A stretch of DNA of 64,000 nucleotides from Palsa-504 sp963767565 (GTDB lineage: Bacteria > Actinomycetota > Actinomycetes > Streptosporangiales > Streptosporangiaceae). The stretch covers positions 62,001-126,000 of the forward strand of contig CAVYEG010000001.1 of the NCBI GenBank assembly GCA_963767565.1, written 5' to 3'. The first letter of the stretch is position 1; each line of letters starts with the position of its first letter. Shown piece by piece: positions 25,014 through 34,128 of the stretch. The notes beneath the pieces were generated by a model, which worked only from the letters and a program-made list of their open reading frames with translations, made no database searches and was not told the origin of the DNA. The position numbers and the translations under genes are program-made.

Positions 25014-26612
25014 TCACGGACCTAGCCACCGGTCTGGTTTGATGTTTGCCGGCCGGGTAACCAACCGGTAAGAAAGCGGAATCGCACGTGGTCTCAAACC
25101 GGCACTCCATCCACTCTGGTCCCAGCCGCGGTGAGCCGGCCGGCTCCCGAACCGCCCGGGTCCGGGATCGCGGAAGCCGCTGCCACCACAACCTCCGCCG
25201 CAACCGCAGTGCCGGCCGTGACAGCTATTGGCTCCGCGCTGACCGCGGGGCGCTGGGCGAGTTCCCGGCGCACCAGCCAGCCCGCGGCCACGATCAGCAC
25301 CGGCACGCCGTAGGCCACCGCGAGGTGATAGTCGAGCCGGCACGGTCAGCCGGCCCATGTTCGGCTCGGCGGCGTAGTAGCCGCCCGCGGCGAAGGCCAG
25401 CCACTCCGGTCGCCCGTCCAGTGCCACCAGCATCACCAGCAGCAGCGAGTACCACTGGAAGGCCGGCGTGGTGACGGCCAGGGCGGCCGAGGTCATGACC
25501 ACGGCGCCGCGCCAGGGCTGGTCCGGATCGGAGAACCGCAGCACGAGCAGCGCGACCACGGCCAGCACCAGCGCCGCCGCGGCGATGGCCGCGCGGCCGC
25601 CCAGGAACAGGCCGATGATGCCGAACCTCGTCCCGCTGGTGTAGCCATCCTCCTTCAGGTAACCGGGCATGAACCCGATGACCTTGCTGCCCACCGCGAG
25701 CAGGTGCGGGAGGTAGACCGTCACGAACGCGCCGCCTGCCGCCAGGCTGACCGTGATCCAGCGGCGCCGCAGTACGGCCGGTCCGGTCAGGGCCGGGATC
25801 AGCTTGGTCGCGACGGCCAGGCCCAGCAGGATCCCGCCGAGCACGGTCCGGCGGGTGGTACGTGCCGTGGCCAGGATCAGCAGCGCGGCCGCGGTGATGG
25901 CCACCGCGACCACGTCCACGTGGGCGCTGTTGCCCGCCTCCAGCGCCACCGTCGGGCACCACGACCAGAGCGCGGCCATCCGCGGGTCCCGGCCCAGCCG
26001 GCCCAGGCCGAACATCAGCAGGACTGTGGTCAGCACCGCGACCAGGGCCGTGGTGGCCTGGATGGGCGTGCTCGAGTCGCTGCCGTCCGGCAGGTAGTGC
26101 ACGCCGAGGAAGTAGGCCTCGGCCACCGGCGGGTAGATCGTGGGGACCACCGGCCGGTTGATCATCGTGCAGCCCGGGGCCAGGTCCTCCCCGGGGTTAC
26201 TGGCCATCGTGGCCTGCGTGATGCAGTAGGTGGCGTGCGGATGCCAGAGGAACTCATTGCGTAGCCCGGTCAGCCGGGAGGCCGCGGGCACGTACTCATA
26301 CGGGTCGATGCCCGCCGCCTGCACCCGGCCGTCCCAGACGTAGCGGTACAGGTCGTCGCTGTTCTTGGGCGGCGCGGACACCGCGGTCAGCTGGACCGCG
26401 ATCCCGCCGAGCAGGATGAGCCCGATCGCCGCGCGCAGCGGCACCTTCCGCAGCAGCCAGGCGGCGGCCAGGAAGGCCATCCACGCCGTCGCGATCAGCG
26501 GTAGCGGCTTGATCTGGGCCGGGTTCAGGCTGGGCCGCACTACCAGCAGCACCAGCCCGGCCATGACCGAGATGGCCAGGCCGATCGCGGCCACGCGGAC
26601 TTTGGTGTTCAT
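25014..26612 (-). CDS. Polyprenol-phosphate-mannose-dependent mannosyltransferase (GT87-like)
   Basis: This is a polytopic membrane glycosyltransferase with about ten helices. The family hallmark NSDDLYRYVWDGRVQAAGID lies near residue 87, followed by DPYEYVP and a loop TIYPPVAE. Similar GT-C enzymes add mannose from a lipid carrier to envelope glycans. MNTKVRVAAIGLAISV at 26612 is preferred to the upstream frame start at 26672. After AEPNMGRLTVPAR, near 25335, the frame turns to low-complexity sequence. One base over, a natural last helix appears (DYHLAVAYGVPVLIVAAGWL) ending at 25094, so a one-base indel is likely. Confidence 0.8.
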   Translation of the reverse strand: MNTKVRVAAIGLAISVMAGLVLLVVRPSLNPAQIKPLPLIATAWMAFLAAAWLLRKVPLRAAIGLILLGGIAVQLTAVSAPPKNSDDLYRYVWDGRVQAAGIDPYEYVPAASRLTGLRNEFLWHPHATYCITQATMASNPGEDLAPGCTMINRPVVPTIYPPVAEAYFLGVHYLPDGSDSSTPIQATTALVAVLTTVLLMFGLGRLGRDPRMAALWSWCPTVALEAGNSAHVDVVAVAITAAALLILATARTTRRTVLGGILLGLAVATKLIPALTGPAVLRRRWITVSLAAGGAFVTVYLPHLLAVGSKVIGFMPGYLKEDGYTSGTRFGIIGLFLGGRAAIAAAALVLAVVALLVLRFSDPDQPWRGAVVMTSAALAVTTPAFQWYSLLLVMLVALDGRPEWLAFAAGGYYAAEPNMGRLTVPARLSPRGGLRRAGADRGRGLAGAPGTRPAPRGQRGANSCHGRHCGCGGGCGGSGFRDPGPGRFGSRPAHRGWDQSGWSAGLRPRAIPLSYRLVTRPANIKPDRWLGP

Positions 26613-26675
26613 GTCGCGTAGGGTGCCATCTCGCTGGGCGTTTGGGTCATCCGCGGGCCTGACCGTAAGCATTCC

Positions 26676-27296
26676 TTAACGCCCCTCGATGGCCGCGAAC
26701 CAGCGCCCGTCGACGGTCCAGGCCTCGACCTCGCCCAGCCCGGCGTCCCTGGCCACCTCGCCGATGTGGTCGGCGCCCACGTAGGCCCACGGGAACCAGG
26801 GACCGCTGCGCCCCTCATGGCACAGCCGCACCTGCTCGCGGCGCAGCGGCGCGCCGGGCGGCCCGGTCTCCACCAGGGCCCGGCCTGCCGGGGCGAGCAG
26901 TTCCCCGGCCCGGCGCAGCAGGGCCGGCGGATCGCCGCCGATCCCGATGTTCCCGTCCGCCAGCAGCACCGTCATCCAGCGGCCGGTCCCAGGCACCCGG
27001 CCGAACACGTCCCGCAGCATGACCAGCCCGCCCGAGGAGCGGGCCAGGTCGACGGCGTACGGGGTGATGTCGATGCCCAGCGCCGGGATGCCGCGCTCGG
27101 CCAGCGCCACGGTCAGCCGGCCCGGCCCGGAGCCGATGTCCAGCGTCGGGCCCTCGCAGCGGTCCAGGAGCGACTTGTCGCCGGGACTCTCATGCAGCCA
27201 GCCCTCCACCGGAAGCGGTGTGCGGCTGCCGTCGACGTGCTCGACTTCCGGCCGGACCCGGCCGGCCAGTGCGCGCGCGTAGAGTTCCCCGATCAC
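26676..27296 (-). CDS. SAM-dependent methyltransferase
   Basis: The 206-aa protein has motif I TLDIGSGPGRLTVALAERGI near residue 51, the acidic loop LGIDITPYAVDLA and motif IV-like VLLADGNIGIGGDP. The start is a GTG at 27296. It lies about 60 bp upstream of the mannosyltransferase gene on the same strand and is probably in one operon with it and the molybdoprotein genes. The substrate may be a glycan or lipid intermediate, by context only. Confidence 0.85.
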   Translation of the reverse strand: MIGELYARALAGRVRPEVEHVDGSRTPLPVEGWLHESPGDKSLLDRCEGPTLDIGSGPGRLTVALAERGIPALGIDITPYAVDLARSSGGLVMLRDVFGRVPGTGRWMTVLLADGNIGIGGDPPALLRRAGELLAPAGRALVETGPPGAPLRREQVRLCHEGRSGPWFPWAYVGADHIGEVARDAGLGEVEAWTVDGRWFAAIEGR

Positions 27297-27478
27297 GCCG
27301 GCTCCTTAATGTTCTCGGCGGCCCGGCCGCAACCGGCCGGGCGAAAACTTCCCTCAGTGTCGGCCCGGGGGAGCCCGGCTCGGTCCGGATCGGCGCGGAC
27401 CTCACAGAATCGTCACTGTGCTTACGTACTGATGACGGGGCAGGATGCTTTCGACCCGTTTGCTGGCTTCACCGATCG

Positions 27479-27504
27479 GTTACGACTTACCGTGTACGCG
27501 TAAC
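27479..27504. promoter_or_regulatory. Inverted repeat GTTACG-N14-CGTAAC before the response regulator
   Basis: Six-bp arms GTTACG and CGTAAC flank 14 nt, ending just before the first possible start of the OmpR-type regulator. This layout suits an autoregulatory operator. The arms resemble the GTTACC/GGTAAC arms at 1813-1841, though a link is not established. Confidence 0.4.
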
Positions 27505-27506
27505 AA

Positions 27507-28247
27507 TTGCCGCGGAAAGAGCGGGCTGCCTTGGTAAGTAACCCTGATCCACCGGGACGCATCGTGGTCGTGGATGACGATCCCACCGTCGCCGACGTCG
27601 TCGGCCGGTACCTGAAGCGCGACGGCCACACGGTCGAGTGCGTGCACGACGGCTACGAGGCCCTGCGCCTGGTGGCCGAACAGCCGCCCGACCTGGTGGT
27701 CCTCGACCTGATGCTGCCCGGCATGGACGGCCTGGAGGTGTGCCGCAGGCTGCGCGCCCGGTGGCCGATCCCGGTCGTGATGCTGACTGCCCTCGGGGAC
27801 GAGACCGACCGCCTGATCGGCTTCGAGACCGGCGCGGACGACTACGTGACCAAGCCGTTCAGCCCGCGCGAGCTGGCGCTGCGGGTGCGTTCGGTCCTGC
27901 GCAGGTCCCGCGGCATCGGCCTGCCCGACAAGCCCGACCTCGGCGCCGTCACCGACGGCAACCTGGTCGTGGACCTGGCCGCGCACGAGGTGCGGGCCGA
28001 CGGCACGCTGATCCAGCTGACCTCGCGGGAGTATGACCTGCTGGTCTTCCTGATGCGGAACCCGCGTAAGGCCTTCACCAGGGAACAGCTGCTCACCGAA
28101 GTGTGGAGCTGGTCCTTCGGCGACACGTCCACGGTCACCGTGCACGTGCGCCGGCTGCGGGAGAAGCTCGAACCCGACCCCACCCTGCCCCGGCGCATCG
28201 TCACGGTCTGGGGCGTCGGCTACCGGTACGAGCCGGAGGCAGCGTGA
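27507..28247 (+). CDS. OmpR/PhoB-family response regulator
   Basis: The 246-aa protein has a receiver domain with VVVDDDPTVADVV, phospho-acceptor aspartate in LVVLDLMLPGMDG, VVMLTALG and lysine in DDYVTKPFSPREL. A winged helix follows, with LTSREYDLLVFLMRNPRKAF, TVTVHVRRLREKLEPDP and TVWGVGYRYE. A TTG at 27531 (LVSNPDPPG) is a plausible shorter start. The stop overlaps the kinase GTG (GTGA), so the two form a coupled pair. It is divergent from the methyltransferase-mannosyltransferase-molybdoprotein genes. Confidence 0.93.
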   Translation: MPRKERAALVSNPDPPGRIVVVDDDPTVADVVGRYLKRDGHTVECVHDGYEALRLVAEQPPDLVVLDLMLPGMDGLEVCRRLRARWPIPVVMLTALGDETDRLIGFETGADDYVTKPFSPRELALRVRSVLRRSRGIGLPDKPDLGAVTDGNLVVDLAAHEVRADGTLIQLTSREYDLLVFLMRNPRKAFTREQLLTEVWSWSFGDTSTVTVHVRRLREKLEPDPTLPRRIVTVWGVGYRYEPEAA

Positions 28248-29509
28248 CCGCAATCGCCGGAGGTATCTTCACCCTGCCCGCCGGCATCCAGTGGTCCGAC
28301 ATCATCTGGATCTCCGACCGCCTGCTGGTCATCGCGCTGGTCATCGCGCTGATCGGGATCCTCCTGCTGAAGCGGCTGGCGGCCCGGTCGATCGCGCTGA
28401 TGGTCGTCGTGGTGGTAGCCGTCTCGGTGCTCACCTCGATGTCCGGCGTGGGCGTGATCGCCTACCGGATGCTGGGCACCCCGGCCGACCGCGACGTCAT
28501 CCTGGACCTGATGTCGATCGCCGGCCTGGCCGCGCTGATCGTCGCGCTGTTCGTCAGCAGGCGCCTGATCAAGTCCAGCCGCGCCATTTCCTCGGCCGTG
28601 CAGGACGTCGGCGACAGCGGCGTGTACATCGCCCCGCCGCTGACCCTGCCCGCCGAACTGGCCGAACTTTCCGACGGTCTCGTCGCCGCCCACGAGCGCC
28701 TGGCCCAGGCCCGGACCCGGGAGCGCGCGCTGGAGGCCAGCCGCCGCGAACTGGTCGCCTGGGTCAGCCATGACCTGCGCACCCCGCTGGCCGGCCTGCG
28801 CGCCATGGCCGAGGCCCTCGAGGACCAGGTGGTCATCGACCCGCGCGAGGTGTCCCAGTACCACACGCAGATCCGCCGCGAGGTGGACCGGCTGACCTTG
28901 ATGATCGATGACCTCTTCGAGCTGTCGCGTATCCACGCCGGGGCGCTGCGGCTATCCCGGCGCATGGTCGGCCTGGAGGACGTGGTGGCCGAGGTCGTGG
29001 CCAGCGCCGAGCCGGTGGCCCGGGCCAAGGGCGTCAGGCTGACCGGGGCCGCGGTCCGCGGCATGCCGGTGTTCGTCGACAGTGCCGAGATGGGCCGGGC
29101 GCTGCGCAACCTGGTCACCAACGCGATCAGGCACACGCCGTCGGACGGGGTCGTCGACGTGCTGGCCGAGGCGCAGGGCGGGATGGCCTGCGTGGCCGTG
29201 TCGGACGCCTGCGGCGGCATCCCGCCCGAGGACCTGCCCCGGGTCTTCGACGTGGCCTTCCGCGGCGAGTCGGCCCGCACGCCCGGTCCGCAGGAAGGCG
29301 CCGGGCTCGGCCTGTCCATCGCCCGCGGCATCGTCGAGGCGCACTCCGGCCAGATCGCGGTGCGCAACGCAGGCCCCGGCTGCCAGTTCCTGATCCGGCT
29401 GCCGCTAGGCCACCCCAGCCCGCCCGCACGCCCCCCGGCGGGCCCGCCCGGACGCCGGGGGGCCAGTCACGCCGGCACCGGCCCCAGCCGGGTCATCCCG
29501 AGCCGCTGA
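28244..29509 (+). CDS. Sensor histidine kinase (HisKA type)
   Basis: The 421-aa kinase has about four hydrophobic segments in residues 20-115, a HAMP-like linker, the H box ELVAWVSHDLRTPLAGLRAM, and a HATPase domain with NLVTNAIRHTPSD (N box), SDACGGIPPEDL (G1) and GAGLGLSIARGIVEAH (G2). The C-terminus ends in a Pro/Arg-rich tail of about 35 residues. It is paired with the OmpR-type regulator immediately upstream. The sensor part is mostly membrane-embedded with very short loops, pointing to an intramembrane signal. Confidence 0.93.
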   Translation: MTAIAGGIFTLPAGIQWSDIIWISDRLLVIALVIALIGILLLKRLAARSIALMVVVVVAVSVLTSMSGVGVIAYRMLGTPADRDVILDLMSIAGLAALIVALFVSRRLIKSSRAISSAVQDVGDSGVYIAPPLTLPAELAELSDGLVAAHERLAQARTRERALEASRRELVAWVSHDLRTPLAGLRAMAEALEDQVVIDPREVSQYHTQIRREVDRLTLMIDDLFELSRIHAGALRLSRRMVGLEDVVAEVVASAEPVARAKGVRLTGAAVRGMPVFVDSAEMGRALRNLVTNAIRHTPSDGVVDVLAEAQGGMACVAVSDACGGIPPEDLPRVFDVAFRGESARTPGPQEGAGLGLSIARGIVEAHSGQIAVRNAGPGCQFLIRLPLGHPSPPARPPAGPPGRRGASHAGTGPSRVIPSR

Positions 29510-29527
29510 ACGATCCAGGCTGCGCGC

Positions 29528-29890
29528 TCAGCAGTGCCACTGCCAGCAATCGGCGGCCTGACCCGTGCTCCTGGCGTTGGCCTTGATCCCCTTCAGCAGG
29601 GTGATGACCAGGATGCCCAGCCCGGCAAAGAACGCCGCCGCCGCCGACAGCGCGAGGCCGGTCACGGTGAGCGCCGCGCCGGCGATCAGGCTCGTCAGCT
29701 CCCAGTGGGCCCGCCTGGCCCGGGTGAGCCGCAGGACGCCCATGACCAGGAGCGCCGCGCTGATATACAGGCCCCGGCGGAACCGCCCGCGGCGCACCGG
29801 CTGCGTGGCCCGCAGGATGCTCGGCCTGCCGAGCCGGCCGGAAGGCGAACTCCAGACGACCAGGTTGCGGCGACTTGGCCGCAGTCTCAT
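29528..29890 (-). CDS. Small membrane protein, paralogue of the 30.2-30.7 kb gene
   Basis: The 120-aa protein begins MRLRPSRRNLVVWSSPSGR and has two hydrophobic segments (YISAALLVMGVLRL and AGAALTVTGLALSAAAAFFAG, LGILVITLL). The same opening, RLRSHRQNLVVWGSS, occurs in the next minus-strand gene, so the two arose by duplication. I do not recognise the family. Confidence 0.65.
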   Translation of the reverse strand: MRLRPSRRNLVVWSSPSGRLGRPSILRATQPVRRGRFRRGLYISAALLVMGVLRLTRARRAHWELTSLIAGAALTVTGLALSAAAAFFAGLGILVITLLKGIKANARSTGQAADCWQWHC

Positions 29891-30154
29891 GGCGACTCCC
29901 AGGAGGGCACGGCCCGATTTTTCGAGCGTATTCCCACCATAAGCGCTAACAGGATTACGTCAATCGCCCCAGGCCGGCCACGCCATCGCCGAGGGGTCAG
30001 GCGGGCGCCGCCCGGGTGAGGCTGCCCGCCTCGGGCAGTTGGCGAGCCGCCGATCGGTACGTGGGCGAAGCCGGTGCCCTGGTCCCTGGCCCGCTGCCTG
30101 GCCAGTCAAGCCGCAATTGACTCGTGACCGCCCAGGCTCCGCGGTCGTGCTGGC

Positions 30155-30718
30155 TCACCGCCACGGCGGGGTCCTGAAACCGGCAACATCCACCCCGGCC
30201 GCCGGCTCGCCACCGGGGGGGCAATACCGCTCTGACACGCCGAGCGCGACGGCCACTGCCCGCAGTAGGACCAGCATCCCGGAAATCTGGATCACACCGC
30301 TGGGAAGCATGATCCCGGCCACCGTGAGCACTGCCCCGGCCACCAGGAGCCTAGCCCCTCGCCGGGTGCGCACGGATTGGGCCAGACGCATCAGCGCGAT
30401 GACTGCCAGCAGCGCGCCAGTGCGGATCCACCTGCGGATCCGCCTAGTCCGTACGTGCCGCGCCAACCTCGGGGCACCGTACCCGCCGGCAGGTCCGCCG
30501 GACGAGCCCCACACCACCAGGTTCTGCCGATGCGATCGCAGCCTTATGCACCTCGCCGCCCTGTACGTCCCCCATGGTACGACGATGCGCTCCCACCGCC
30601 CAGGGTCCGAGCGCCGAATGCCCCGCACCGCCTCGCCGTCGACGGCCACCACCCTGCGGGGCCGCTGGTCATGTCCTGCCGCCTGGCCAGGACCAGCGGA
30701 GGCGCGTCCGCGACCCAC
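30155..30718 (-). CDS. Small membrane protein, paralogue with uncertain start
   Basis: The conserved part starts RLRSHRQNLVVWGSSGGP, matching the neighbour at 29528-29890, and continues with hydrophobic segments GALLAVIALMRLA and LVAGAVLTVAGIMLPSGVIQ. Where the neighbour has ATG this copy has ATA (about 30549-30551), so either translation starts far upstream at 30718, adding about 57 atypical residues, or the start codon has been lost. It could be a decaying paralogue. Confidence 0.5.
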   Translation of the reverse strand: MGRGRASAGPGQAAGHDQRPRRVVAVDGEAVRGIRRSDPGRWERIVVPWGTYRAARCIRLRSHRQNLVVWGSSGGPAGGYGAPRLARHVRTRRIRRWIRTGALLAVIALMRLAQSVRTRRGARLLVAGAVLTVAGIMLPSGVIQISGMLVLLRAVAVALGVSERYCPPGGEPAAGVDVAGFRTPPWR

Positions 30719-30738
30719 TCGCCGTCCCCGGCCCGGAC

Positions 30739-31917
30739 CTAGCCGCGGGCGCCGGCCAAGATGGCGGGCTCGCGCAGCGGAGCGTGGGCGAACTCGGCCA
30801 TGCCCGCGGCGAAGCCGATCTGGGCCCGGAACCCGAGCCCGGCCGCCGCGGCGGCGGGAGAGGCCACGATGTGCCGCACGTCGCCCAGCCGGAAGTCGCC
30901 GGTGACCACCGGATCAAGTCCGCCGCCGAAGGCCGCGGCCAGCGCGCCCGCCATCTCGCCCACCGTGTGCGGCTCGCCGCTGGCCACGTTGTAACAGCGC
31001 AGCCCGCCCGGCTGGACCCCGCGGGAAAACTGGGCACCAGGCTCCGCATCGGCAGAAACCCCGGCCACGCGGCCCCCGCGACCGCCAGGCCCCCGTGACC
31101 GCCAGGCCGGCTCCGCGACCGCCTGGCCGGCCGCTTCCAGGGCCAGCACGTTGGCCTGGGCCACGTCGCGGACGTGCACGAAGTCGCGCCGCTGGCCGCC
31201 GTCCTCGAATACCCGCGGCGGGGCCCCGCGCTCCAGGCAGGACCGGAAGATCGCGGCCACCCCGGAGTAGGGCGTGTCGCGCGGCATCCGCGGGCCGTAC
31301 ACGTTGTGGTACCGCAGCCCGACCGCGGCGCCGCCGGTCATCCGGGCCCAGCTGGCCGACAGGTGTTCCTGCGCCACCTTGCTCGCGGCGTAGGCGTTGC
31401 GCGGGTCGAGCGGCGCGTCCTCGGCCACCGTGGTGGTGGCCAGCGGCAGCGCGCACCGCGGGCAGCGCGGCTCGAAACGCCCGGCGGCCAGGTCGGACCG
31501 GTCCCGGGGGGCCGGCCGGACCAGGCCGTGCGCCACGCACTCGTAGGCCCCCTCGCCGTACACGACCATCGACGAGGCGAACACCAGGCGGCCAATGCCG
31601 TGACGGCCCATGGCCTCGAGCAGCACCGCGGTGCCGGTGACGTTGACGTCCGCGTAGACCGGCAGGTCGGACAGGTCCACGCCCAGCCCGACCATGGCGG
31701 CCTGGTGGCACACCGCGTCCATCCCGGTCAGCGCCTCGTCCACCGCCGCCGGATCGCGGACGTCGGCCACGACCAGCTCGTCGGGGACGCGACACGAGCC
31801 GCCGTGCACCGCGGGGGACAGCGAGTCGAGCCCCCGCACGTCGTGACCCGCGGCGGCCAGGGCCGCCGCGATGTGGGATCCGATGAAGCCGGCCGCGCCG
31901 GTAACGAGTACGCGCAT
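30739..31917 (-). CDS. NAD-dependent nucleotide-sugar epimerase/dehydratase (extended SDR)
   Basis: The 392-aa protein has the Rossmann motif VTGAAGFIGSH at the N-terminus, an ADVRD loop, the catalytic SSMVVYGEGAY region and the YAASK pair of extended SDRs, then GLRYHNVYGPRMPRDTPYSG. An inserted segment with CPRCALP sits before the catalytic tyrosine, seen in some actinobacterial members. A low-complexity insertion lies near residues 275-305. It is divergent from the GT2 gene, consistent with nucleotide-sugar supply for a surface polymer. Confidence 0.88.
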   Translation of the reverse strand: MRVLVTGAAGFIGSHIAAALAAAGHDVRGLDSLSPAVHGGSCRVPDELVVADVRDPAAVDEALTGMDAVCHQAAMVGLGVDLSDLPVYADVNVTGTAVLLEAMGRHGIGRLVFASSMVVYGEGAYECVAHGLVRPAPRDRSDLAAGRFEPRCPRCALPLATTTVAEDAPLDPRNAYAASKVAQEHLSASWARMTGGAAVGLRYHNVYGPRMPRDTPYSGVAAIFRSCLERGAPPRVFEDGGQRRDFVHVRDVAQANVLALEAAGQAVAEPAWRSRGPGGRGGRVAGVSADAEPGAQFSRGVQPGGLRCYNVASGEPHTVGEMAGALAAAFGGGLDPVVTGDFRLGDVRHIVASPAAAAAGLGFRAQIGFAAGMAEFAHAPLREPAILAGARG

Positions 31918-32041
31918 GACTGCAGGAAAGCACGGAAAACGCCGCCCAGAACCGCCGCGCGCAGGCCGTCACAGCTTCGTAAGGGCCGATCAGCCATTTT
32001 CCGGCCGGATTCCGCGTCCCGCGGCAGTACTGTCAGGCGCC

Positions 32042-32716
32042 ATGGAAATCGACGTGATCCTGCCCTGCCTCAACGAGGCGGGCGCCCTGCCCTGGGTGCT
32101 GTCCCGGATGCCGGACGGCTACCGGCCCATCGTCGCGGACAACGGCTCCACCGACGACTCCGCGGCCATCGCCGCCCGCTACGGGGCGCACGTCGTGCCC
32201 GTCCCGCAGCGCGGCTTCGGCGCCGCCTGCCACGCCGGGCTGCTGGCGGCCCGCAGCGAGATCGTGGCCGTGATGGATGCCGACGCGTCGTTCGATCCCG
32301 GCGACCTGCCCGCCGTGGCCGACCCGGTAAGAACGGGCCACGTCGACCTCATGCTGGGCCGGCGCTCGGTCCGGGGCCACGGGGCGTGGCCCCTGCACGC
32401 CCGGATCGGCAACCGCGTCCTGGCCGCCGAACTACGCCGCCGCATCGCGGTCCCGGTCCGCGATCTCGGCCCGATGCGCGCCGCCCGGCGGGAGGCGCTG
32501 CTGGCCCTGCCCATGTCGGACCGGCGGTTCGGCTACCCGCTGGAGATGGTGGTGCGCGCGGCGGAGGCCGGCTGGCGGATCGCCGAGACGGACGTGCCGT
32601 ACTACCCGCGGACCGGGAAATCCAAGGTCACCGGGACGGTCGGCGGCACGGTCCGGACCGTGCGCGACATGCGCCGGGTGCTCGCCTCGGTCGCCGCCCC
32701 GGCGGTCACGTCATGA
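32042..32716 (+). CDS. Family 2 glycosyltransferase
   Basis: The 224-aa protein has a GT-A fold with MEIDVILPCLNEAGALPWVL, VADNGSTDDSAAIAARYGA and the metal-binding VAVMDADASFDPGDLP. There are no obvious C-terminal membrane helices. The sequence resembles polyprenyl-phosphate sugar transferases of the DPM1/DPG synthase type. It would supply lipid-linked sugar for the GT87-like enzyme nearby, which is inference. The stop overlaps a small frame beginning ATGA. Confidence 0.88.
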   Translation: MEIDVILPCLNEAGALPWVLSRMPDGYRPIVADNGSTDDSAAIAARYGAHVVPVPQRGFGAACHAGLLAARSEIVAVMDADASFDPGDLPAVADPVRTGHVDLMLGRRSVRGHGAWPLHARIGNRVLAAELRRRIAVPVRDLGPMRAARREALLALPMSDRRFGYPLEMVVRAAEAGWRIAETDVPYYPRTGKSKVTGTVGGTVRTVRDMRRVLASVAAPAVTS

Positions 32717-32961
32717 CCGGCGCGTTCGAGCCGGGCTACGAATACACCGGCAAGCACCGGCGGGCTACCGGCCCGACGGCCAGCCCGCCCGCCTGGGCCA
32801 GCACGGTGTGGGCCAGCACGGGGCGGGGCAGCGCCGTACGCGGCGGCCGGACCGCGCCGGACGGCCGGCTCGGGTCAGGCTCCGGGGCCGGGCCGGGGTC
32901 CGGGCTACGGTCTGGGATTTCGGCACGGAACGATCCAGGAGGCCGCGATGCCGCATGGTAA
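32713..32961 (+). CDS. Possible small translationally coupled protein
   Basis: An 82-aa frame begins with an ATG overlapping the GT2 stop and ends just inside the next gene. It reads MTGAFEPGYEYTGKHRRATG, then Ser/Gly/Arg-rich low complexity. The coupling and lack of gap support a gene. The composition does not, and it may simply be spacer. Confidence 0.35.
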   Translation: MTGAFEPGYEYTGKHRRATGPTASPPAWASTVWASTGRGSAVRGGRTAPDGRLGSGSGAGPGSGLRSGISARNDPGGRDAAW

Positions 32962-33661
32962 CCCGGTCCGCGGCGGCCGGCCGGTGCCGGACCGCGCGCT
33001 GGCCGCGCAGGTCATGGTGATCGCCAAGGAACCCGTCCCCGGCCTGGTCAAGACCCGCCTCACGCCTGCTTACAGTCCGGCGGAGGCGGCCGCCCTGGCC
33101 GCCGCGGCCCTGGCCGACACGCTGGCCGCGGTGCAGGCCGCCCACGTGGCCCGCCGGGTGCTCGCCCTGCAGGGCAGCCCGGGCCCGTGGCTGCCGCCCG
33201 GCTTCGACGTCATCGCCCAGCGCGGCGGCGGCCTCGACGAGCGCATCGCCTGGGCCCTGGCCGACGCGAAGGACACCTGGCCTGCCCCCGTGGTGCTGAT
33301 CGGGATGGACACGCCGCAGGTCACGCCCGGCCTGCTGGCCGCGGCCGCCGCCCCGCTGACCTCGGGCGCCGCCGATGCCACCTTCGGGCTGGCCGCCGAC
33401 GGCGGCTTCTGGCTGCTCGGCCTGCGCGAGGTCGACCCGGCCCTGGTCCTCGGGGTCCCGATGTCGCAGCCCTACACCGGGTCGCTGCAGCTGGCCAGGC
33501 TGCAGCAGGCCGGACTGCGGGTCCTGCTGCTGCCCGAACTGACCGACGTCGACACCGCCGCCGAGGCCGCGCGCATCGCCGCCGAGCTACCCGATTCCCG
33601 CTTCGCGGCCTGCGTACGCAGCCTGGGGGAGCGTTCGGCGCGCTCGCTCGCGGTGGCTTAG
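32948..33661 (+). CDS. DUF2064 / TIGR04282-type glycosyltransferase-like protein
   Basis: The 237-aa protein contains VMVIAKEPVPGLVKTRLTPA near residue 22, the signature of the DUF2064 (TIGR04282) branch of nucleotidyl/glycosyl transferases, followed by VVLIGMDTPQVTPGLL and GLAADGGFWLLGLR. It lies in tandem with the GT2 gene, a pairing often seen in actinobacterial sugar loci. The exact reaction is not known. Confidence 0.85.
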   Translation: MPHGNPVRGGRPVPDRALAAQVMVIAKEPVPGLVKTRLTPAYSPAEAAALAAAALADTLAAVQAAHVARRVLALQGSPGPWLPPGFDVIAQRGGGLDERIAWALADAKDTWPAPVVLIGMDTPQVTPGLLAAAAAPLTSGAADATFGLAADGGFWLLGLREVDPALVLGVPMSQPYTGSLQLARLQQAGLRVLLLPELTDVDTAAEAARIAAELPDSRFAACVRSLGERSARSLAVA

Positions 33662-33686
33662 GGGCGAGATTTTCGCACGGTTGGGA

Positions 33687-33715
33687 TTGCAGCGGTTGCG
33701 GACGGTGGTTAAATA
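33687..33715 (+). promoter_or_regulatory. Candidate promoter of the cold-shock gene
   Basis: TTGCAG (33687-33692), a 17-nt spacer and TAAATA (33710-33715) form a near-consensus housekeeping promoter. It implies a leader of about 125 nt before the cspA-like ATG, the long 5' UTR typical of cold-shock mRNAs. Confidence 0.6.
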
Positions 33716-33847
33716 CCTCTGGTTGTGTATGAAGTTCGTGCACGTGTCACAGCGCCTGCGAAGTTCAACTGCGAGCGCGCCGGATGCGCGAGCAACCCGG
33801 GGACACACGTCCGTGCGTTCCCGAAATCGTCTCAGTAGGAGAAGTAC

Positions 33848-34051
33848 ATGCCTCAGGGCACCGTGAAGTGGTTCAACTCGGACAAGGGCTACGGCTTCAT
33901 TGCCCCGGACGACGGCTCGGCCGACGTCTTCGTCCACCACTCCACCATCAAGATCGACGGATTCCGCACTCTTGCCGAGAACCAGCGCGTCGAGTACACC
34001 GCTGGCCGGGGCCCGAAGGGGCCGCAGGCGGAGGAAGTCCGCCCGCTGTAA
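33848..34051 (+). CDS. Cold-shock protein (CspA family)
   Basis: The 67-aa protein is a single cold-shock domain: TVKWFNSDKGYGFIAPDD with RNP1 KGYGFI and RNP2 DVFVHHSTI. It binds single-stranded RNA/DNA and acts as an RNA chaperone. An AGGAGA site precedes the ATG at good spacing. A strong hairpin follows the stop, and the long leader suggests post-transcriptional control. Confidence 0.96.
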   Translation: MPQGTVKWFNSDKGYGFIAPDDGSADVFVHHSTIKIDGFRTLAENQRVEYTAGRGPKGPQAEEVRPL

Positions 34052-34070
34052 CACGGCACGACGCAAAACA

Positions 34071-34103
34071 GTGCGGGGCGGCCGGACGGCCGCCCCGCAC
34101 TTT
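34071..34103. terminator. Bidirectional terminator after the cold-shock gene
   Basis: A perfect 13-bp stem GTGCGGGGCGGCC / GGCCGCCCCGCAC encloses a GGAC loop and is followed by TTT on the plus strand, with an A-rich stretch on the other side. It lies between the convergent cold-shock and L,D-transpeptidase genes and could serve both. Confidence 0.85.
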
Positions 34104-34128
34104 CGTGTCTGGTATCAGGCCACGGGGC

